Source of the DNA: Luteimonas chenhongjianii
GTDB taxonomy: Bacteria > Pseudomonadota > Gammaproteobacteria > Xanthomonadales > Xanthomonadaceae
Assembly (NCBI RefSeq): GCF_002327105.1
Contig: NZ_CP023406.1
Span: 1,116,001 to 1,180,000 of the forward strand
Length of the DNA: 64,000 nucleotides
Direction of reading: 5' to 3'
The first letter of the stretch is position 1, and every line of letters begins with the position of its first letter. The notes under the pieces are model-generated. The model had not been told where the DNA came from. It saw only the letters and a program-made list of their open reading frames with translations, and searched no databases. Both the position numbers and the translations under genes were made by a program. Positions 7,964-17,005 of this stretch are shown piece after piece.

Positions 7964-10240
7964 ATGAAGCCTTCCATGACGCCAGCCTTCCATCTCCGTG
8001 CCATCGCCATCGGTACCGGCATCGCGCTGCTCGCGGGCTGCGCGAGCGTGCCGACCGCGACGATGCGCCGCGATGCCGACATGCGCCAGGGCGTGGAGGC
8101 CGGCGCCGCTGCCGACACCCCATCGACGACCGGCGCGCGCACCCAGCCGCTGCTGGCCGACGAGGAACGTCCGCAGCCGCAGATCCGCCGCGGCAGTGGC
8201 ACGGTGATCAACCAGCGGGCGGCCTCCGCGGCCGCGCCGACGCTCGGCGCGACCAGCGGGCAGGCGTCGTTCAATTTCGAGGGCGAGTCGGTGCACGCGG
8301 TCGCCAAGGCGATCCTCGGCGACATGCTCGGGCAGAACTACGTGATCGCGCCGGAAGTGCAGGGCACGGTGACGCTCGCCACGCCGCAGCCGGTCAGTCC
8401 GGCCCAGGCTCTGAGCCTGCTGGAGATGGTGCTGGGCTGGAACAACGCCCGCATGATCTACAGCGACGGCCGCTACAACATCGTCGCCGCCGACACCGCG
8501 CTCGCCACCGGCACCGTGGCCCCGCGTACCGGTGGCACCGGCGCGGCGCGTGGTTTCGAGGTGCGCACCGTGCCGCTGCGCTACATCTCGGCGACCGAGA
8601 TGGAAAAGGTGCTCGAGCCCTATGCGCGGCCGAACGCGATCGTGTCGGCCGACAACGCGCGCAACGTCATCACGGTTTCGGGCAGCCGCTCCGAACTCGA
8701 CAACTACCTGCGCACGATCGAGATCTTCGATGTCGACTGGCTGTCGGGCATGTCGGTGGGCGTGTTCCCGCTGCAGTCGGGCAAGGCCAGCCAGGTGGTC
8801 GCGGATCTGGAGAAGGTGTTCGGCCAGGACAGCGAATCGCCGGTCTCGGGCATGTTCCGCTTCATGCCGCTGGAAGGGGCGAACGCGGTACTGGTGATCA
8901 CGCCGCAGGCCGATTACCTGGGCGAGATCCAGCAGTGGCTGGAGCGCATCGACAACGCCGGCCAGGAGGCGCGCCTGTTCTCGCTGGAGCTGAAGTACGT
9001 GAAGGCGCGCGAACTCGCGCAGCGCCTGGCGGAGGTGTTCGGCGGTGGCCCGGGCAGTGGTGGCGGTGGCGTCCAGGGGGGCGCTTCGGTGATGCCGGGC
9101 CTGACCGGCAACACGATGCGCAGCGGCGGGCTCAACACCCAGTACGGCAACCAGTCCGGACTCGACAGCGGCGGCGGACTGGGCAGCAACAACCGCGGCG
9201 GGATGCCGGGCGGCGGCCGCGGTGGCCTCGGCGGCGGCGGTGGCGGTGGCGGCGAGATGCAGCTCAACGAGGTCGAAGAAGGCCCGGGTACCGTCACGCT
9301 CGAGGTCGAGGGCGACCGCGTCGGCGTTTCGGCCGTCGACGAAACCAACACCCTGCTGGTGCGCGCGACGCCCGCGGCCTGGCGTTCGATCCGCGACGTC
9401 GTCGAACGGCTGGACGTGATGCCGGCCCAGGTGCACATCGAGGCCCAGGTGGTCGAGGTGCTGCTCAGCGGCGAGCTCGAGTACGGCGTCAACTGGTACA
9501 TCGAGCAGGGCATGACCGACAACGGCCTCGGCCCGTTCCTGCCGCCGGCCGCCGGTGGACCGAACCGCTGGAGCACGCTGGGCGCGAGCATCGGCGGCGT
9601 GCGCGGCCCGGGCGCCGCCTGGACGCTGGTCAAGAACGACGCCGCGGCGGTGATCCGTGCCCTCGACCAGGTGACCGACGTGCAGATCCTGCAGTCGCCG
9701 TCGGTGTTCGTGCGCAACAACGCGATCGCCGAGTTCAACGTCGGCGCGAACATTCCGGTCGCCAGCACCAGCGTCAATCCGATCCTCGGCGACAACCAGT
9801 ACACGCAGGTGCAGTACCTGGAGACCGGCATCATCCTCAAGGTGCGCCCGCGCGTGACCCGCGACGGCATGGTCTTCCTCGACATCGTGCAGGAAGTGAG
9901 TTCGCCACAGCCGCAGAACACCGCCGATTCGCAGGGCAACGTGCGCATCGATACGCGCCGGCTCAAGACCGAGGCGGCGGTACAGGCGGGCGATACGGTG
10001 ATGCTGGCCGGCCTGATCCGCGACGAGGTGGGGCGCACGTCCGGCGGCCTGCCGGGCCTGAGCCGGATCCCGGTGCTTGGCGGCCTGTTCGGGACGCAGA
10101 GCTCGCGTACCGAACGCACCGAGGTCGTGGTGCTGCTGACCCCGACCATCGTGCGCAATCCGCTCGAGGCGCGTCAGCTGACCGACGAGTACGGCCGCCG
10201 CTTCCGCGCCCTGCAGCCGCTGCAGCGCGTGCAGGACTGA
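7964..10240 (+). CDS. gspD: Type II secretion outer-membrane secretin GspD
   Basis: Secretin that forms the outer-membrane channel. The ATG at 7964 gives 758 residues and starts a lipoprotein signal with LLAGC, so it may be a self-piloting lipidated secretin. N0/N1-type domains begin near residue 100 (FNFEGESVHAVAKAILGDML), followed by repeated N domains. A long Gly/Asn-rich insert (about residues 360-432) interrupts the N3 region. The secretin core has the hallmarks VPVLGGLFG and EVVVLLTPTIV near the C terminus. The open frame extends far upstream but that part is within gspN. Having the secretin last matches Xps rather than Xcs order. Confidence 0.95.
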   Translation: MKPSMTPAFHLRAIAIGTGIALLAGCASVPTATMRRDADMRQGVEAGAAADTPSTTGARTQPLLADEERPQPQIRRGSGTVINQRAASAAAPTLGATSGQASFNFEGESVHAVAKAILGDMLGQNYVIAPEVQGTVTLATPQPVSPAQALSLLEMVLGWNNARMIYSDGRYNIVAADTALATGTVAPRTGGTGAARGFEVRTVPLRYISATEMEKVLEPYARPNAIVSADNARNVITVSGSRSELDNYLRTIEIFDVDWLSGMSVGVFPLQSGKASQVVADLEKVFGQDSESPVSGMFRFMPLEGANAVLVITPQADYLGEIQQWLERIDNAGQEARLFSLELKYVKARELAQRLAEVFGGGPGSGGGGVQGGASVMPGLTGNTMRSGGLNTQYGNQSGLDSGGGLGSNNRGGMPGGGRGGLGGGGGGGGEMQLNEVEEGPGTVTLEVEGDRVGVSAVDETNTLLVRATPAAWRSIRDVVERLDVMPAQVHIEAQVVEVLLSGELEYGVNWYIEQGMTDNGLGPFLPPAAGGPNRWSTLGASIGGVRGPGAAWTLVKNDAAAVIRALDQVTDVQILQSPSVFVRNNAIAEFNVGANIPVASTSVNPILGDNQYTQVQYLETGIILKVRPRVTRDGMVFLDIVQEVSSPQPQNTADSQGNVRIDTRRLKTEAAVQAGDTVMLAGLIRDEVGRTSGGLPGLSRIPVLGGLFGTQSSRTERTEVVVLLTPTIVRNPLEARQLTDEYGRRFRALQPLQRVQD

Positions 10241-10269
10241 GGGTTCGCCGGTGCACGGAGGCGCTGCGC

Positions 10270-11244
10270 ATGGCTGAGCTGCCGGTGATCCTGCTGCCGG
10301 TCGGGCACGACGACGACGCGCTCGATGCGTGTCTCGCCGCGCTCGATGCCGGCACGCCGGCGGGCACCCGGATCTGGCTCGCCGACGATGCGCGCATCGG
10401 CCCGCGCGGCGCGCAGATCGTGCAGCGCTGGCTCGCCAGCACGCCGCTGCAGGCCGACTACACCTGCCGCCAGCGCTCGATCGGAGAGGTCGCGCATCTC
10501 GACGACGTGCTCCGCGCCTGCGGCGATGCAGACGTCATCGTGCTTGCGCCCGACGCGATGCCCGCGCCGGGCTGGGCGAACGCGCTCGCCCGCTGTTTCG
10601 CCGGTGACGCATCCATCGCCACGGCCACGCCGTGGTGCAATGCCGGCGAAGCCGCTGCCTGGCCGCGGATCGGCGAGATCAATCCCGTGCAGGACGATCC
10701 CGCCCGCCTGGCCCGCGCCTGCCAGGCGCTGCCGCCGCTGTATCCGGAACTGCCGGCCGCCGTTGGCCATGCGGTTCTGTTGCGTGGAAATGCGCGGCGC
10801 AAGGCCGGCGGGCTGGATGCATCGAGTTACCGCTCCTGGTATGCGGCGTTGATCGACCTGTCGCTGCGCATGGCGGGCCTGGGCTGGCGCAATGCGCTGT
10901 GCGAGACCGCGTTCGTCGCGCGCGGCGGCGAGGGCGGCCCGGCCGATGGCGACATGGATGCGCTTGGCGTTCGCTGGCCGTCCTGGCACTCGCGACTGGC
11001 GACGTTCCTGATGCAGGACCCGCTGCACGCGACCCGGATCGCCCTGCAGCGCGGATTCGATGCCCTCGAACACGCGCCGGCCCAGCAGCAGTTGTTCCAT
11101 GAAGAGACGGTGGACCCGGTTCGTCCGCCGACGCCGCTTTCCGCCGCCGAAGCGGAAGGGAGAGAGGCCGGCGGCGCGAATGACGGATTCAAGCCGGCCG
11201 ACGCCACGGCCAGCCCGGACTCCGCCTCCCTGCCGGCAGCATGA
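10270..11244 (+). CDS. GT2-like glycosyltransferase family protein
   Basis: Cytoplasmic protein of 324 residues with a GT-A-like outline. There is an N-terminal Rossmann-type strand (LPVILLPVGHDDDALDACLAAL) and VIVLAPDAMPAPGW at the place where GT2 enzymes carry the nucleotide-sugar acidic motif. The acceptor-side segment is FVARGGEGGP. A clear DXD is not evident, so activity is uncertain. The C-terminal tail is Pro/Ala-rich. The start at 10270 is chosen because it begins the fold; the open frame upstream runs inside gspD. It is followed directly by a second GT2 gene, which suggests a pair working on one glycan. The substrate is unknown. Confidence 0.7.
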   Translation: MAELPVILLPVGHDDDALDACLAALDAGTPAGTRIWLADDARIGPRGAQIVQRWLASTPLQADYTCRQRSIGEVAHLDDVLRACGDADVIVLAPDAMPAPGWANALARCFAGDASIATATPWCNAGEAAAWPRIGEINPVQDDPARLARACQALPPLYPELPAAVGHAVLLRGNARRKAGGLDASSYRSWYAALIDLSLRMAGLGWRNALCETAFVARGGEGGPADGDMDALGVRWPSWHSRLATFLMQDPLHATRIALQRGFDALEHAPAQQQLFHEETVDPVRPPTPLSAAEAEGREAGGANDGFKPADATASPDSASLPAA

Positions 11245-11305
11245 GCGAACCCCGCGTAGCGGGAGCCGGCGATGGAACCGCACGGGGACCCACGACGCCC
11301 CCGGT

Positions 11306-12205
11306 GTGGCGGACAATGTCCCTCCCGCCGCAGCCCCCGCCGACGAAGTGACCGCAGCCGCCGCCTCGCCCGACATCGTCGCCGTCGTCGTTACCCACCA
11401 GAGCGCCAGCACGCTGGACGGGTGCTTGGCGCGGCTGCGCGCGGCTGAAGGCGTGGCGCAGATCCGGGTTGTCGACAACGCCTCCAGCGACTCGACGCTC
11501 GCCATCGTGCAGCGCCATGCCTCGCTGGACCCGCGCCTGCGCTTCATCGGCAATCCCGACAATCCCGGCTTCGCGGTGGCCTGCAACCAGGGCGCACGCG
11601 ATGCCGATGCGGCGTGGATCGCATTCGTCAATCCAGATTGCCTGGTCGATGCGGACACGCTCATGCGCCTGCGCAGGCACGCCGCCACGCTCGATGCACC
11701 CTGCCTGCTCGGAACCGAGCTGGTGGGCGAGGACGGCGTACGTGATCCCGCCGCGCGCCGCCGCGACCCCGACTTCGCGGCGATGCTGCGCGCGTCTGCC
11801 GCGCGCGTCCTGGCAGTGCCGCGCGACCCCGCGCAGGCCCTGCAGCGCGTACCGGCGGTGTCCGGCGCGTTGATGCTGCTGCCGCGCACGCTGTTCGACC
11901 GTGTCGGCGGATTCGACACCAGCTACCGCCTGCATGCCGAGGATCTGGACCTGTGCAGGCGCGTACGCGAAGCGGGCGCGGTGGTGGCGGTCGCCAACGA
12001 CATCGCGGTCCTGCACGTGCGCGGCGTCTCCAGCCGCGCGCGCCCGGTGTTCGTCGAATGGCACAAGCACCGCGGCCTGTGGCGCTATTTCCGGCGTTTC
12101 GAGGCGGGCCGTCGGGCCTGGCCCGTGCGCGTCGCCGTGTGGGCGATGATCTGGACACGCTTTCCGCTCGCGGTGTTGCGCCGCGTATCCCAGGCAGGGG
12201 TCTAA
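11306..12205 (+). CDS. GT2 family glycosyltransferase (rhamnosyltransferase-like)
   Basis: Glycosyltransferase of about 299 residues. The GT2 fold is plain: IVAVVVTHQSASTLDGCL, then RVVDNASSDST, NPGFAVACNQGA and the metal-site-like VNPDCLVDADTL. Later GALMLLPRTLFDRVGGFD and HAEDLDLCRRVREAG are family hallmarks. It resembles WbbL-type rhamnosyltransferases, but the sugar cannot be read from sequence. The start is unsure: GTG at 11306 is used, ATG at 11180 overlaps the previous gene, and GTG at 11348 is also possible. pncB follows after three bases. Confidence 0.85.
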   Translation: MADNVPPAAAPADEVTAAAASPDIVAVVVTHQSASTLDGCLARLRAAEGVAQIRVVDNASSDSTLAIVQRHASLDPRLRFIGNPDNPGFAVACNQGARDADAAWIAFVNPDCLVDADTLMRLRRHAATLDAPCLLGTELVGEDGVRDPAARRRDPDFAAMLRASAARVLAVPRDPAQALQRVPAVSGALMLLPRTLFDRVGGFDTSYRLHAEDLDLCRRVREAGAVVAVANDIAVLHVRGVSSRARPVFVEWHKHRGLWRYFRRFEAGRRAWPVRVAVWAMIWTRFPLAVLRRVSQAGV

Positions 12206-12208
12206 ACG

Positions 12209-13396
12209 ATGGCTACGGTCGCCTCGCTGCTCGATACCGATCTGTACAAATTCACGATGATGCAGGCCGTGCTGCACCAGCATCCGGGCGCGGTCGTGCA
12301 GTACCGCTTCAAATGCCGGACGCCCGGTATCGATCTGGCCCGTTACATCGACGAGATCGATGCCGAGATCGATGCGCTGTGCGCGCTGCGGTTCACTGCG
12401 GACGAGCTGGCCTACGTCCGCGCGCTGCGCTTCATCAAGCCGGACTTCGCCGACTTTCTCGGCCTGTTCTATCTCGACCGCAAGTACATCGTGTTGCGTC
12501 CTTCCCGCGACGTCCCGGGCGAGATCGAGCTCGAGATCACCGGGCCGTGGCTGCACACGATCCTGTTCGAAGTGCCGCTGCTGGCGATCATCAACGAGGT
12601 CTGGTTCCGCAATACCACGCAGCCCGATTTCGGCGAAGGCGTGCGGCGCCTGCAGGCGAAGGCCGCATTGCTGCGCGACGTTCCCGGCTACGAGGAGTGC
12701 CGGATCGCCGACTACGGCACGCGTCGCCGCTATTCGCTGCATTGGCATGGGCACATGCTGCCGCTGCTGCACGATGCACTGGGCGACCAGTTCGTCGGCA
12801 CCAGCAACGTCCACTTCGCGCGCCTCTACGGGATGACACCGCACGGCACGATGGCGCACGAATACCTGCAGGCCTTCCAGGCGCTGGGCCCGCGGCTGCG
12901 TGATTCGCAGGTTGCGGCGCTGGAGTCGTGGGCGCACGAATATCGCGGAGACCTGGGCATCGCGCTGTCGGATGTCGTCGGCCTGGACGCGTTCCTGCGC
13001 GATTTCGACATGTACTTCTGCAAGCTCTTCGACGGCGTGCGCCATGACTCGGGCGATCCCTTCGTCTGGGGCGACCGCATGCTCGAGCACTTCGCGCGCA
13101 ACCGCGTCGATCCGGCAAGCAAGATCCTGGTCTTCAGCGACGGCCTCGACATCGACAAGGTGAAGCGTCTGCATGCCTACTTCCGTGGCCGCTGCAAGCT
13201 GGCCTTCGGTGTCGGCACGCATCTGACCAACGATCTGGGTCCGACGCCGTTGAACATCGTGATCAAGATGGTCCGCTGCAACGGCCAGCCTGTGGCCAAG
13301 CTCAGCGATTCGCCAGGCAAGGGCATGTGCGACGACCCGGCCTATCTTGCGTATCTGCGGCAGGTGTTCGGACTGCCGGCCGACGCGGTCGCCTGA
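12209..13396 (+). CDS. pncB: Nicotinate phosphoribosyltransferase
   Basis: Makes nicotinate mononucleotide from nicotinate and PRPP, with ATP hydrolysis, in the NAD salvage pathway; cytoplasmic. The 395 residues match the bacterial PncB length. Hallmarks are [16 protein letters not shown] at the N terminus, the [13 protein letters not shown] segment carrying the phosphorylatable His region, [12 protein letters not shown], and [13 protein letters not shown] in the active site. It starts three bases after the glycosyltransferase stop, so it is probably transcribed with it, although the functions look unrelated. A gene remnant follows. Confidence 0.96.
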   Translation: MATVASLLDTDLYKFTMMQAVLHQHPGAVVQYRFKCRTPGIDLARYIDEIDAEIDALCALRFTADELAYVRALRFIKPDFADFLGLFYLDRKYIVLRPSRDVPGEIELEITGPWLHTILFEVPLLAIINEVWFRNTTQPDFGEGVRRLQAKAALLRDVPGYEECRIADYGTRRRYSLHWHGHMLPLLHDALGDQFVGTSNVHFARLYGMTPHGTMAHEYLQAFQALGPRLRDSQVAALESWAHEYRGDLGIALSDVVGLDAFLRDFDMYFCKLFDGVRHDSGDPFVWGDRMLEHFARNRVDPASKILVFSDGLDIDKVKRLHAYFRGRCKLAFGVGTHLTNDLGPTPLNIVIKMVRCNGQPVAKLSDSPGKGMCDDPAYLAYLRQVFGLPADAVA

Positions 13397-13427
13397 TCGC
13401 GCCGCAGCCTGCGGGCTCACGGGCCGG

Positions 13428-13603
13428 CTGGTAGCGGCGTCTCGCGCGTGCATGACCACGTCCGGGCAAGCAGTCGCGCATTCGGGCTGCCCGCTGGACC
13501 GGGTGCACACGCTCAACTACATTTCGGGCATATGCCGTACACGAGCGAGAATATTCCGGCGCAGTTCGCCGACGACCTGCGCACCTTCGTGGCGGCGCCG
13601 TAA
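13428..13603 (+). pseudogene. Decayed C-terminal tail of an S10 serine carboxypeptidase-like gene
   Basis: One frame reads LVAASRACMTTSGQAVAHSG followed by PLDRVHTLNYISG to base 13529. A one-base shift there continues as HMPYTSENIPAQFADDL and RTFVAAP, ending at TAA 13601-13603. This parallels the end of the intact S10 protein next door (LVATGHYDLVTT, RTYASGHMPYIGVG, DVRAFVTAG), including the catalytic-His motif GHMPY. Only about the last 60 codons remain. The remnant's TAA overlaps the ATG of the intact gene (TAATG). The likely history is that a tandem S10 pair lost most of its first member. Confidence 0.75.
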
Positions 13604-15180
13604 TGCGCACGCGGGCTGTCGGCGTTTACGCCTGGGGCGTTGGCGCGATGCTGGTTCTGGCCGGTGCCGGCGTTGGGGCAGTCGCGTCCGACGCGTCGCC
13701 TGTCACAGCGCCCGTTGCATCCGACGCCGTCGTTGTACCTGCGGGCACGCCGCTGATGCCGAGCGTCGAACGCCGGCACCGGGGCCGTTTCAACGGTCGA
13801 GCGCTGCGCTACCGTAGCGTCGTCGAGGAATGGCCGCTGCGCGATGCCGGCGGCGCGACGATCGCATCGATCTTCGCTACCAGCTATCTCGCCGATGGTG
13901 CCGATATGGCGCGTCCGGTGATCTTCGCGTTCAACGGCGGTCCCGGCTCCGCGTCGCTCTGGTTGCACATGGGCATCCTCGGGCCGAAGCGCCCGGACTA
14001 CGGCACACAGGCGGGCGATGCGGAGATCCGACCGCCGACCGCGCCGCCGTTCGTGCTGGTCGACAATCGGGAGTCGCCGCTCGACGTGGCCGACGTTGTG
14101 CTGATCGATCCGCCGGGCACCGGCTATGCGCGCGTGTTCGGCGAGGCCAATGCGGAACGCGTGTTCGGCGTCCGCGAGGATGCGGATGCGGTTGCGCGTT
14201 TCATCGGCGACTGGCTGCGGCGCCATGGCCGGCAAGCCAGCCCGCGCTATCTCATGGGCGAAAGCTACGGCACGGTGCGCGCCGCCGAGCTGGCCCGTCT
14301 GCTGGCCGGTGGGCCGACCGGCACGGGACGCATGGACGGCATCACGCTCAACGGCGTGATGCTGCTGGGCCAGTCGATGGACGGCAGCCGTCCCGCCCCG
14401 GAACTCGCCGCGGTGACCGGCCTCCCGAGTTGGGCGGCCACGGCGTGGTACCACCGGGCCGTGCCGCAGGACGCCACGCTCGAGGCGCATGTCGCCCGCG
14501 CCCGTACGTTCGCCGAAGGCCCGTATCTGCAGGCGCTGTTCGCGGGTTCTCGACTGCCGGAAGACGACCGCGCTGCCGTGGCTGCCGAACTGGCCGCGCT
14601 GACCGGCATCGACGCCGCGCGCTGGCTCGCGCGCGATCTGCGCATGGATGCGCCGACCTTCGGACGCGAGGTGCTGGGCGATGCCGGCCTGCAGGTCGGC
14701 GCCTACGACGCACGCTTCACCCTGCCTCTGACTGCGTCAGGCGGCGATCCCGTCGCCGACGATCCGGCGATGGGGCAGTACGTCCCGCTGTACGTAGCCA
14801 CGCTGCAGACGCATCTGCGCGACACGCTGGGGGTTCACACCGCTCGGGCCTACAACGCGATCGAGTTCCGTCGCATCAATGCCCGTTTCTGGAAGGGCCG
14901 ACCGCCGCTTCAGGAGAATCACGCATTGTCTCTGGCCATTGCGATGCGTCGAAATCCCGCCCTGCGCGTGCTCGTGGCCACCGGCCATTACGATCTGGTG
15001 ACCACCGTCGGCGCCGCGGACCAGGCGGTTGCACTGTCGGGCATGGACCCGGCACGCGTCGTCACGCGCACCTACGCATCCGGGCACATGCCCTACATCG
15101 GCGTGGGCAGCCGCGCCGCGCTTGCCGCGGACGTGCGCGCATTCGTCACTGCCGGGTCATCGGCTGCCGTCACACCCTGA
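13603..15180 (+). CDS. S10 family serine carboxypeptidase-like protein
   Basis: Probably an exported serine peptidase of 525 residues. An N-terminal signal (about residues 1-28) precedes an alpha/beta-hydrolase fold. FAFNGGPGSASLWLHMG forms the oxyanion region, LIDPPGTGYAR follows, the nucleophile is in GESYGTVRAAEL, an Asp candidate lies in VATGHYDLVT, and the His is in ASGHMPYIG. These are the S10 triad motifs in order. The ATG at 13603 overlaps the stop of the upstream S10 remnant, so it once followed a sister gene by coupling. Substrates are unknown; relatives in this group cleave peptides at acidic pH. No independent promoter was seen. Confidence 0.9.
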   Translation: MRTRAVGVYAWGVGAMLVLAGAGVGAVASDASPVTAPVASDAVVVPAGTPLMPSVERRHRGRFNGRALRYRSVVEEWPLRDAGGATIASIFATSYLADGADMARPVIFAFNGGPGSASLWLHMGILGPKRPDYGTQAGDAEIRPPTAPPFVLVDNRESPLDVADVVLIDPPGTGYARVFGEANAERVFGVREDADAVARFIGDWLRRHGRQASPRYLMGESYGTVRAAELARLLAGGPTGTGRMDGITLNGVMLLGQSMDGSRPAPELAAVTGLPSWAATAWYHRAVPQDATLEAHVARARTFAEGPYLQALFAGSRLPEDDRAAVAAELAALTGIDAARWLARDLRMDAPTFGREVLGDAGLQVGAYDARFTLPLTASGGDPVADDPAMGQYVPLYVATLQTHLRDTLGVHTARAYNAIEFRRINARFWKGRPPLQENHALSLAIAMRRNPALRVLVATGHYDLVTTVGAADQAVALSGMDPARVVTRTYASGHMPYIGVGSRAALAADVRAFVTAGSSAAVTP

Positions 15181-15347
15181 CCGCGAACCGTGGGGCGCTT
15201 CGATGAGCGGGGCGCCCGACTGGCCGCACCGGGCCGGTAGTTGCCATCGGCTGCCGGTCGTGTCGGCTGCCTGGACACTCGCGTGCCGACGGTCGGCGGT
15301 CGCCGTCGGCTCGCCGCCTCCGCGGTCGGGTGACGGGGCGCGCGCCC

Positions 15348-16178
15348 TCAGCGATGCCCGTTGATCGCATCCCGCAACGTGCGCGCCTCGCGCGCGGCTG
15401 CCTCGGCGTAGTCGTCGCCGTTGGACGCGTAGAGGATCGCGCGCGAGGAGCTGACCATCAGGCCCGTGCCGTCCATGGTCTTCGCATTCTTCACTACGGC
15501 CTCGACATCGCCGCCCTGCGCGCCGACACCCGGCACCAGGAACGGCATGTCGCCGACAATGGCGCGCACTTCGCGCAGCTGCCCGGGCCAGGTCGCGCCG
15601 ACGACCAGCGACACGTTGCCGTGGCCGTTCCATTCACGCGCGATGGTCTCGGCGACGTGCTGGTAGAGCGGACGCGTGCCGCCGGCATGGGCGACCGGAA
15701 GATCCTGCAGGTCGGCCGCGCCCGGGTTCGATGTGCGGCACAGGACCACCACGCCCTTTTCGCTGCGCTCGAGGAACGGCTGCACAGAGTCGCGCCCCAG
15801 GTAGGGATTCACCGTCACCGCATCGGCGCCGAAACGCTCGAAGGCTTCGGCGACGTAGCGCTGCGCAGTGCTGCCGATGTCGCCGCGCTTGGCGTCGAGG
15901 ATCACCGGTACGCCGGGATGCGCGGTATGCAGATGGGCGATCAGCCGTTGCAGCGCATCCTCGGCGCCGAGCGCGGCGAAGTGCGCGATCTGCGGCTTGA
16001 ACGCGCAGGCGTATTCGGCGGTCGCATCGGCGATGTCGCGGCTGAACGCGAACACCGCATCGGGATCGTTCGCGAAACGCGCGGGAAACTTCGCCGGTTC
16101 GGGATCCAGGCCGACGCAGACGAGCGTGTCGGCGGACTGCCAGCGCGCGCGCAGCGCCTGCATGAAGGTGTGCGTCAT
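15348..16178 (-). CDS. pyrF: Orotidine 5'-phosphate decarboxylase (group 2)
   Basis: Converts OMP to UMP, the last step of pyrimidine nucleotide synthesis; cytoplasmic. The 276 residues, starting at the ATG complementary to 16176-16178, match the longer group 2 enzymes. [13 protein letters not shown] begins the barrel, the catalytic motif is [13 protein letters not shown], and [11 protein letters not shown] and SSSRAILYA line the phosphate site. The open frame upstream runs inside map and is not used. It sits 10 bases after map on the same strand, so the two are probably co-transcribed. Confidence 0.96.
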   Translation of the reverse strand: MTHTFMQALRARWQSADTLVCVGLDPEPAKFPARFANDPDAVFAFSRDIADATAEYACAFKPQIAHFAALGAEDALQRLIAHLHTAHPGVPVILDAKRGDIGSTAQRYVAEAFERFGADAVTVNPYLGRDSVQPFLERSEKGVVVLCRTSNPGAADLQDLPVAHAGGTRPLYQHVAETIAREWNGHGNVSLVVGATWPGQLREVRAIVGDMPFLVPGVGAQGGDVEAVVKNAKTMDGTGLMVSSSRAILYASNGDDYAEAAAREARTLRDAINGHR

Positions 16179-16188
16179 GGTGCGTGCC

Positions 16189-16926
16189 TCAGGTGACGAT
16201 GATCGGTGCGCCGCGGGTGACGACGACGGTGTGTTCGAATTGCGCGCCATAGCCTCTGCGGCAGGCCAGCGACCAGCCGTCGTCCAGATCTTCGGTGCGC
16301 GTGACATGGGTGGCCAGGAACGGCTCGACGGTGATCACCATGCCGTCGTGCAGGCGACGGGTATCGCGCCGATCGAAGTAGCCGGGAATCGAGCCGGGTG
16401 ATTCGTGCAGTGCACGACCGACGCCATGGCTCTGCAGGTTGCGGATGATGCGGAAGCCGCGGCGCGCGGCGACGGTCTCGATGGTGCGGCCGACGCCGCT
16501 GAGCAGTTCGCCGGCGCGCAGCTGGGCAATGGCTGCGTGGCGCGCTTCGCGCGTCGCATCGAGCAGGCGCTGCTGCGCCGCGCTCGCGGTGCCGACGACG
16601 AAGCTGGCGCCGGTATCGGCGAAGAACCCATCGAGTTCGGCAGAGACATCGATATTGACCAGATCGCCATCGCGCAGCGGCGTCGCGTCCGGGATGCCGT
16701 GCGCGACCACGCGGTTGACGCTGATGCAGGTCGCGGCCGGAAAACCGTAGGTCAGCACCGGGGCGGATTGAGCGCCGGCCACGCACAGCATGTCCGCGCC
16801 GATGCCGTCGAGTTCGCACGGCGTGGTGCCGGCCAGCGCGTGATCGCGCATCGTCGACAGGATGCGCGCCACGAGTGCACCGGCGCGCTTGAGGCCTTCG
16901 AGTTCTTCCAGGGTCTGGATGGTCAT
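16189..16926 (-). CDS. map: Type I methionine aminopeptidase
   Basis: Removes the initiator Met from nascent proteins; cytoplasmic metalloenzyme. The length of 245 residues is slightly short for bacterial MAP (about 260). Metal ligands are visible in order: Asp in [10 protein letters not shown], Asp in FADTGASF, His in [11 protein letters not shown], Glu in VITVEPFL and Glu in QFEHTVVV. The usual GHGIG before the His region is SHGVG here, so this may be a second MAP paralogue rather than the main one. It is upstream of pyrF on the minus strand and followed upstream by a repeat element. Confidence 0.9.
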   Translation of the reverse strand: MTIQTLEELEGLKRAGALVARILSTMRDHALAGTTPCELDGIGADMLCVAGAQSAPVLTYGFPAATCISVNRVVAHGIPDATPLRDGDLVNIDVSAELDGFFADTGASFVVGTASAAQQRLLDATREARHAAIAQLRAGELLSGVGRTIETVAARRGFRIIRNLQSHGVGRALHESPGSIPGYFDRRDTRRLHDGMVITVEPFLATHVTRTEDLDDGWSLACRRGYGAQFEHTVVVTRGAPIIVT

Positions 16927-16950
16927 GTGTGGCTCCCGGTTGTCCGCGCT

Positions 16951-16986
16951 GCCCTCACCCCAACCCCTCTCCCCGAGGGAGAGGGG
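16951..16986. repeat. REP-like intergenic element (GGGGTTGGGGTGAGGG family)
   Basis: GCCCTCACCCCAACCCCTCT followed by CCCCGAGGGAGAGGGG. The second part forms a 10-bp hairpin (16964-16973 with 16977-16986, loop CGA). Related copies lie at 51640-51675 (same orientation) and 53112-53149 (opposite orientation). It lies in the 79-base gap between map and ettA. Such elements are scattered between genes in xanthomonad genomes. An effect on map mRNA 5' ends or ettA 3' ends is possible but not shown. Confidence 0.7.
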
Positions 16987-17005
16987 CTCGACTCTCTCCG
17001 GACGC

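Noticed and set aside
9050..9255. Gly/Asn-rich low-complexity stretch, considered as a DNA repeat
   Set aside because: It is the linker insert of the GspD N3 region and is coded in frame.
7769..9436. 555-codon minus-strand open frame opposite gspD
   Set aside because: Antisense shadow of the secretin gene; composition is His/Arg/Ala-rich with no domain.
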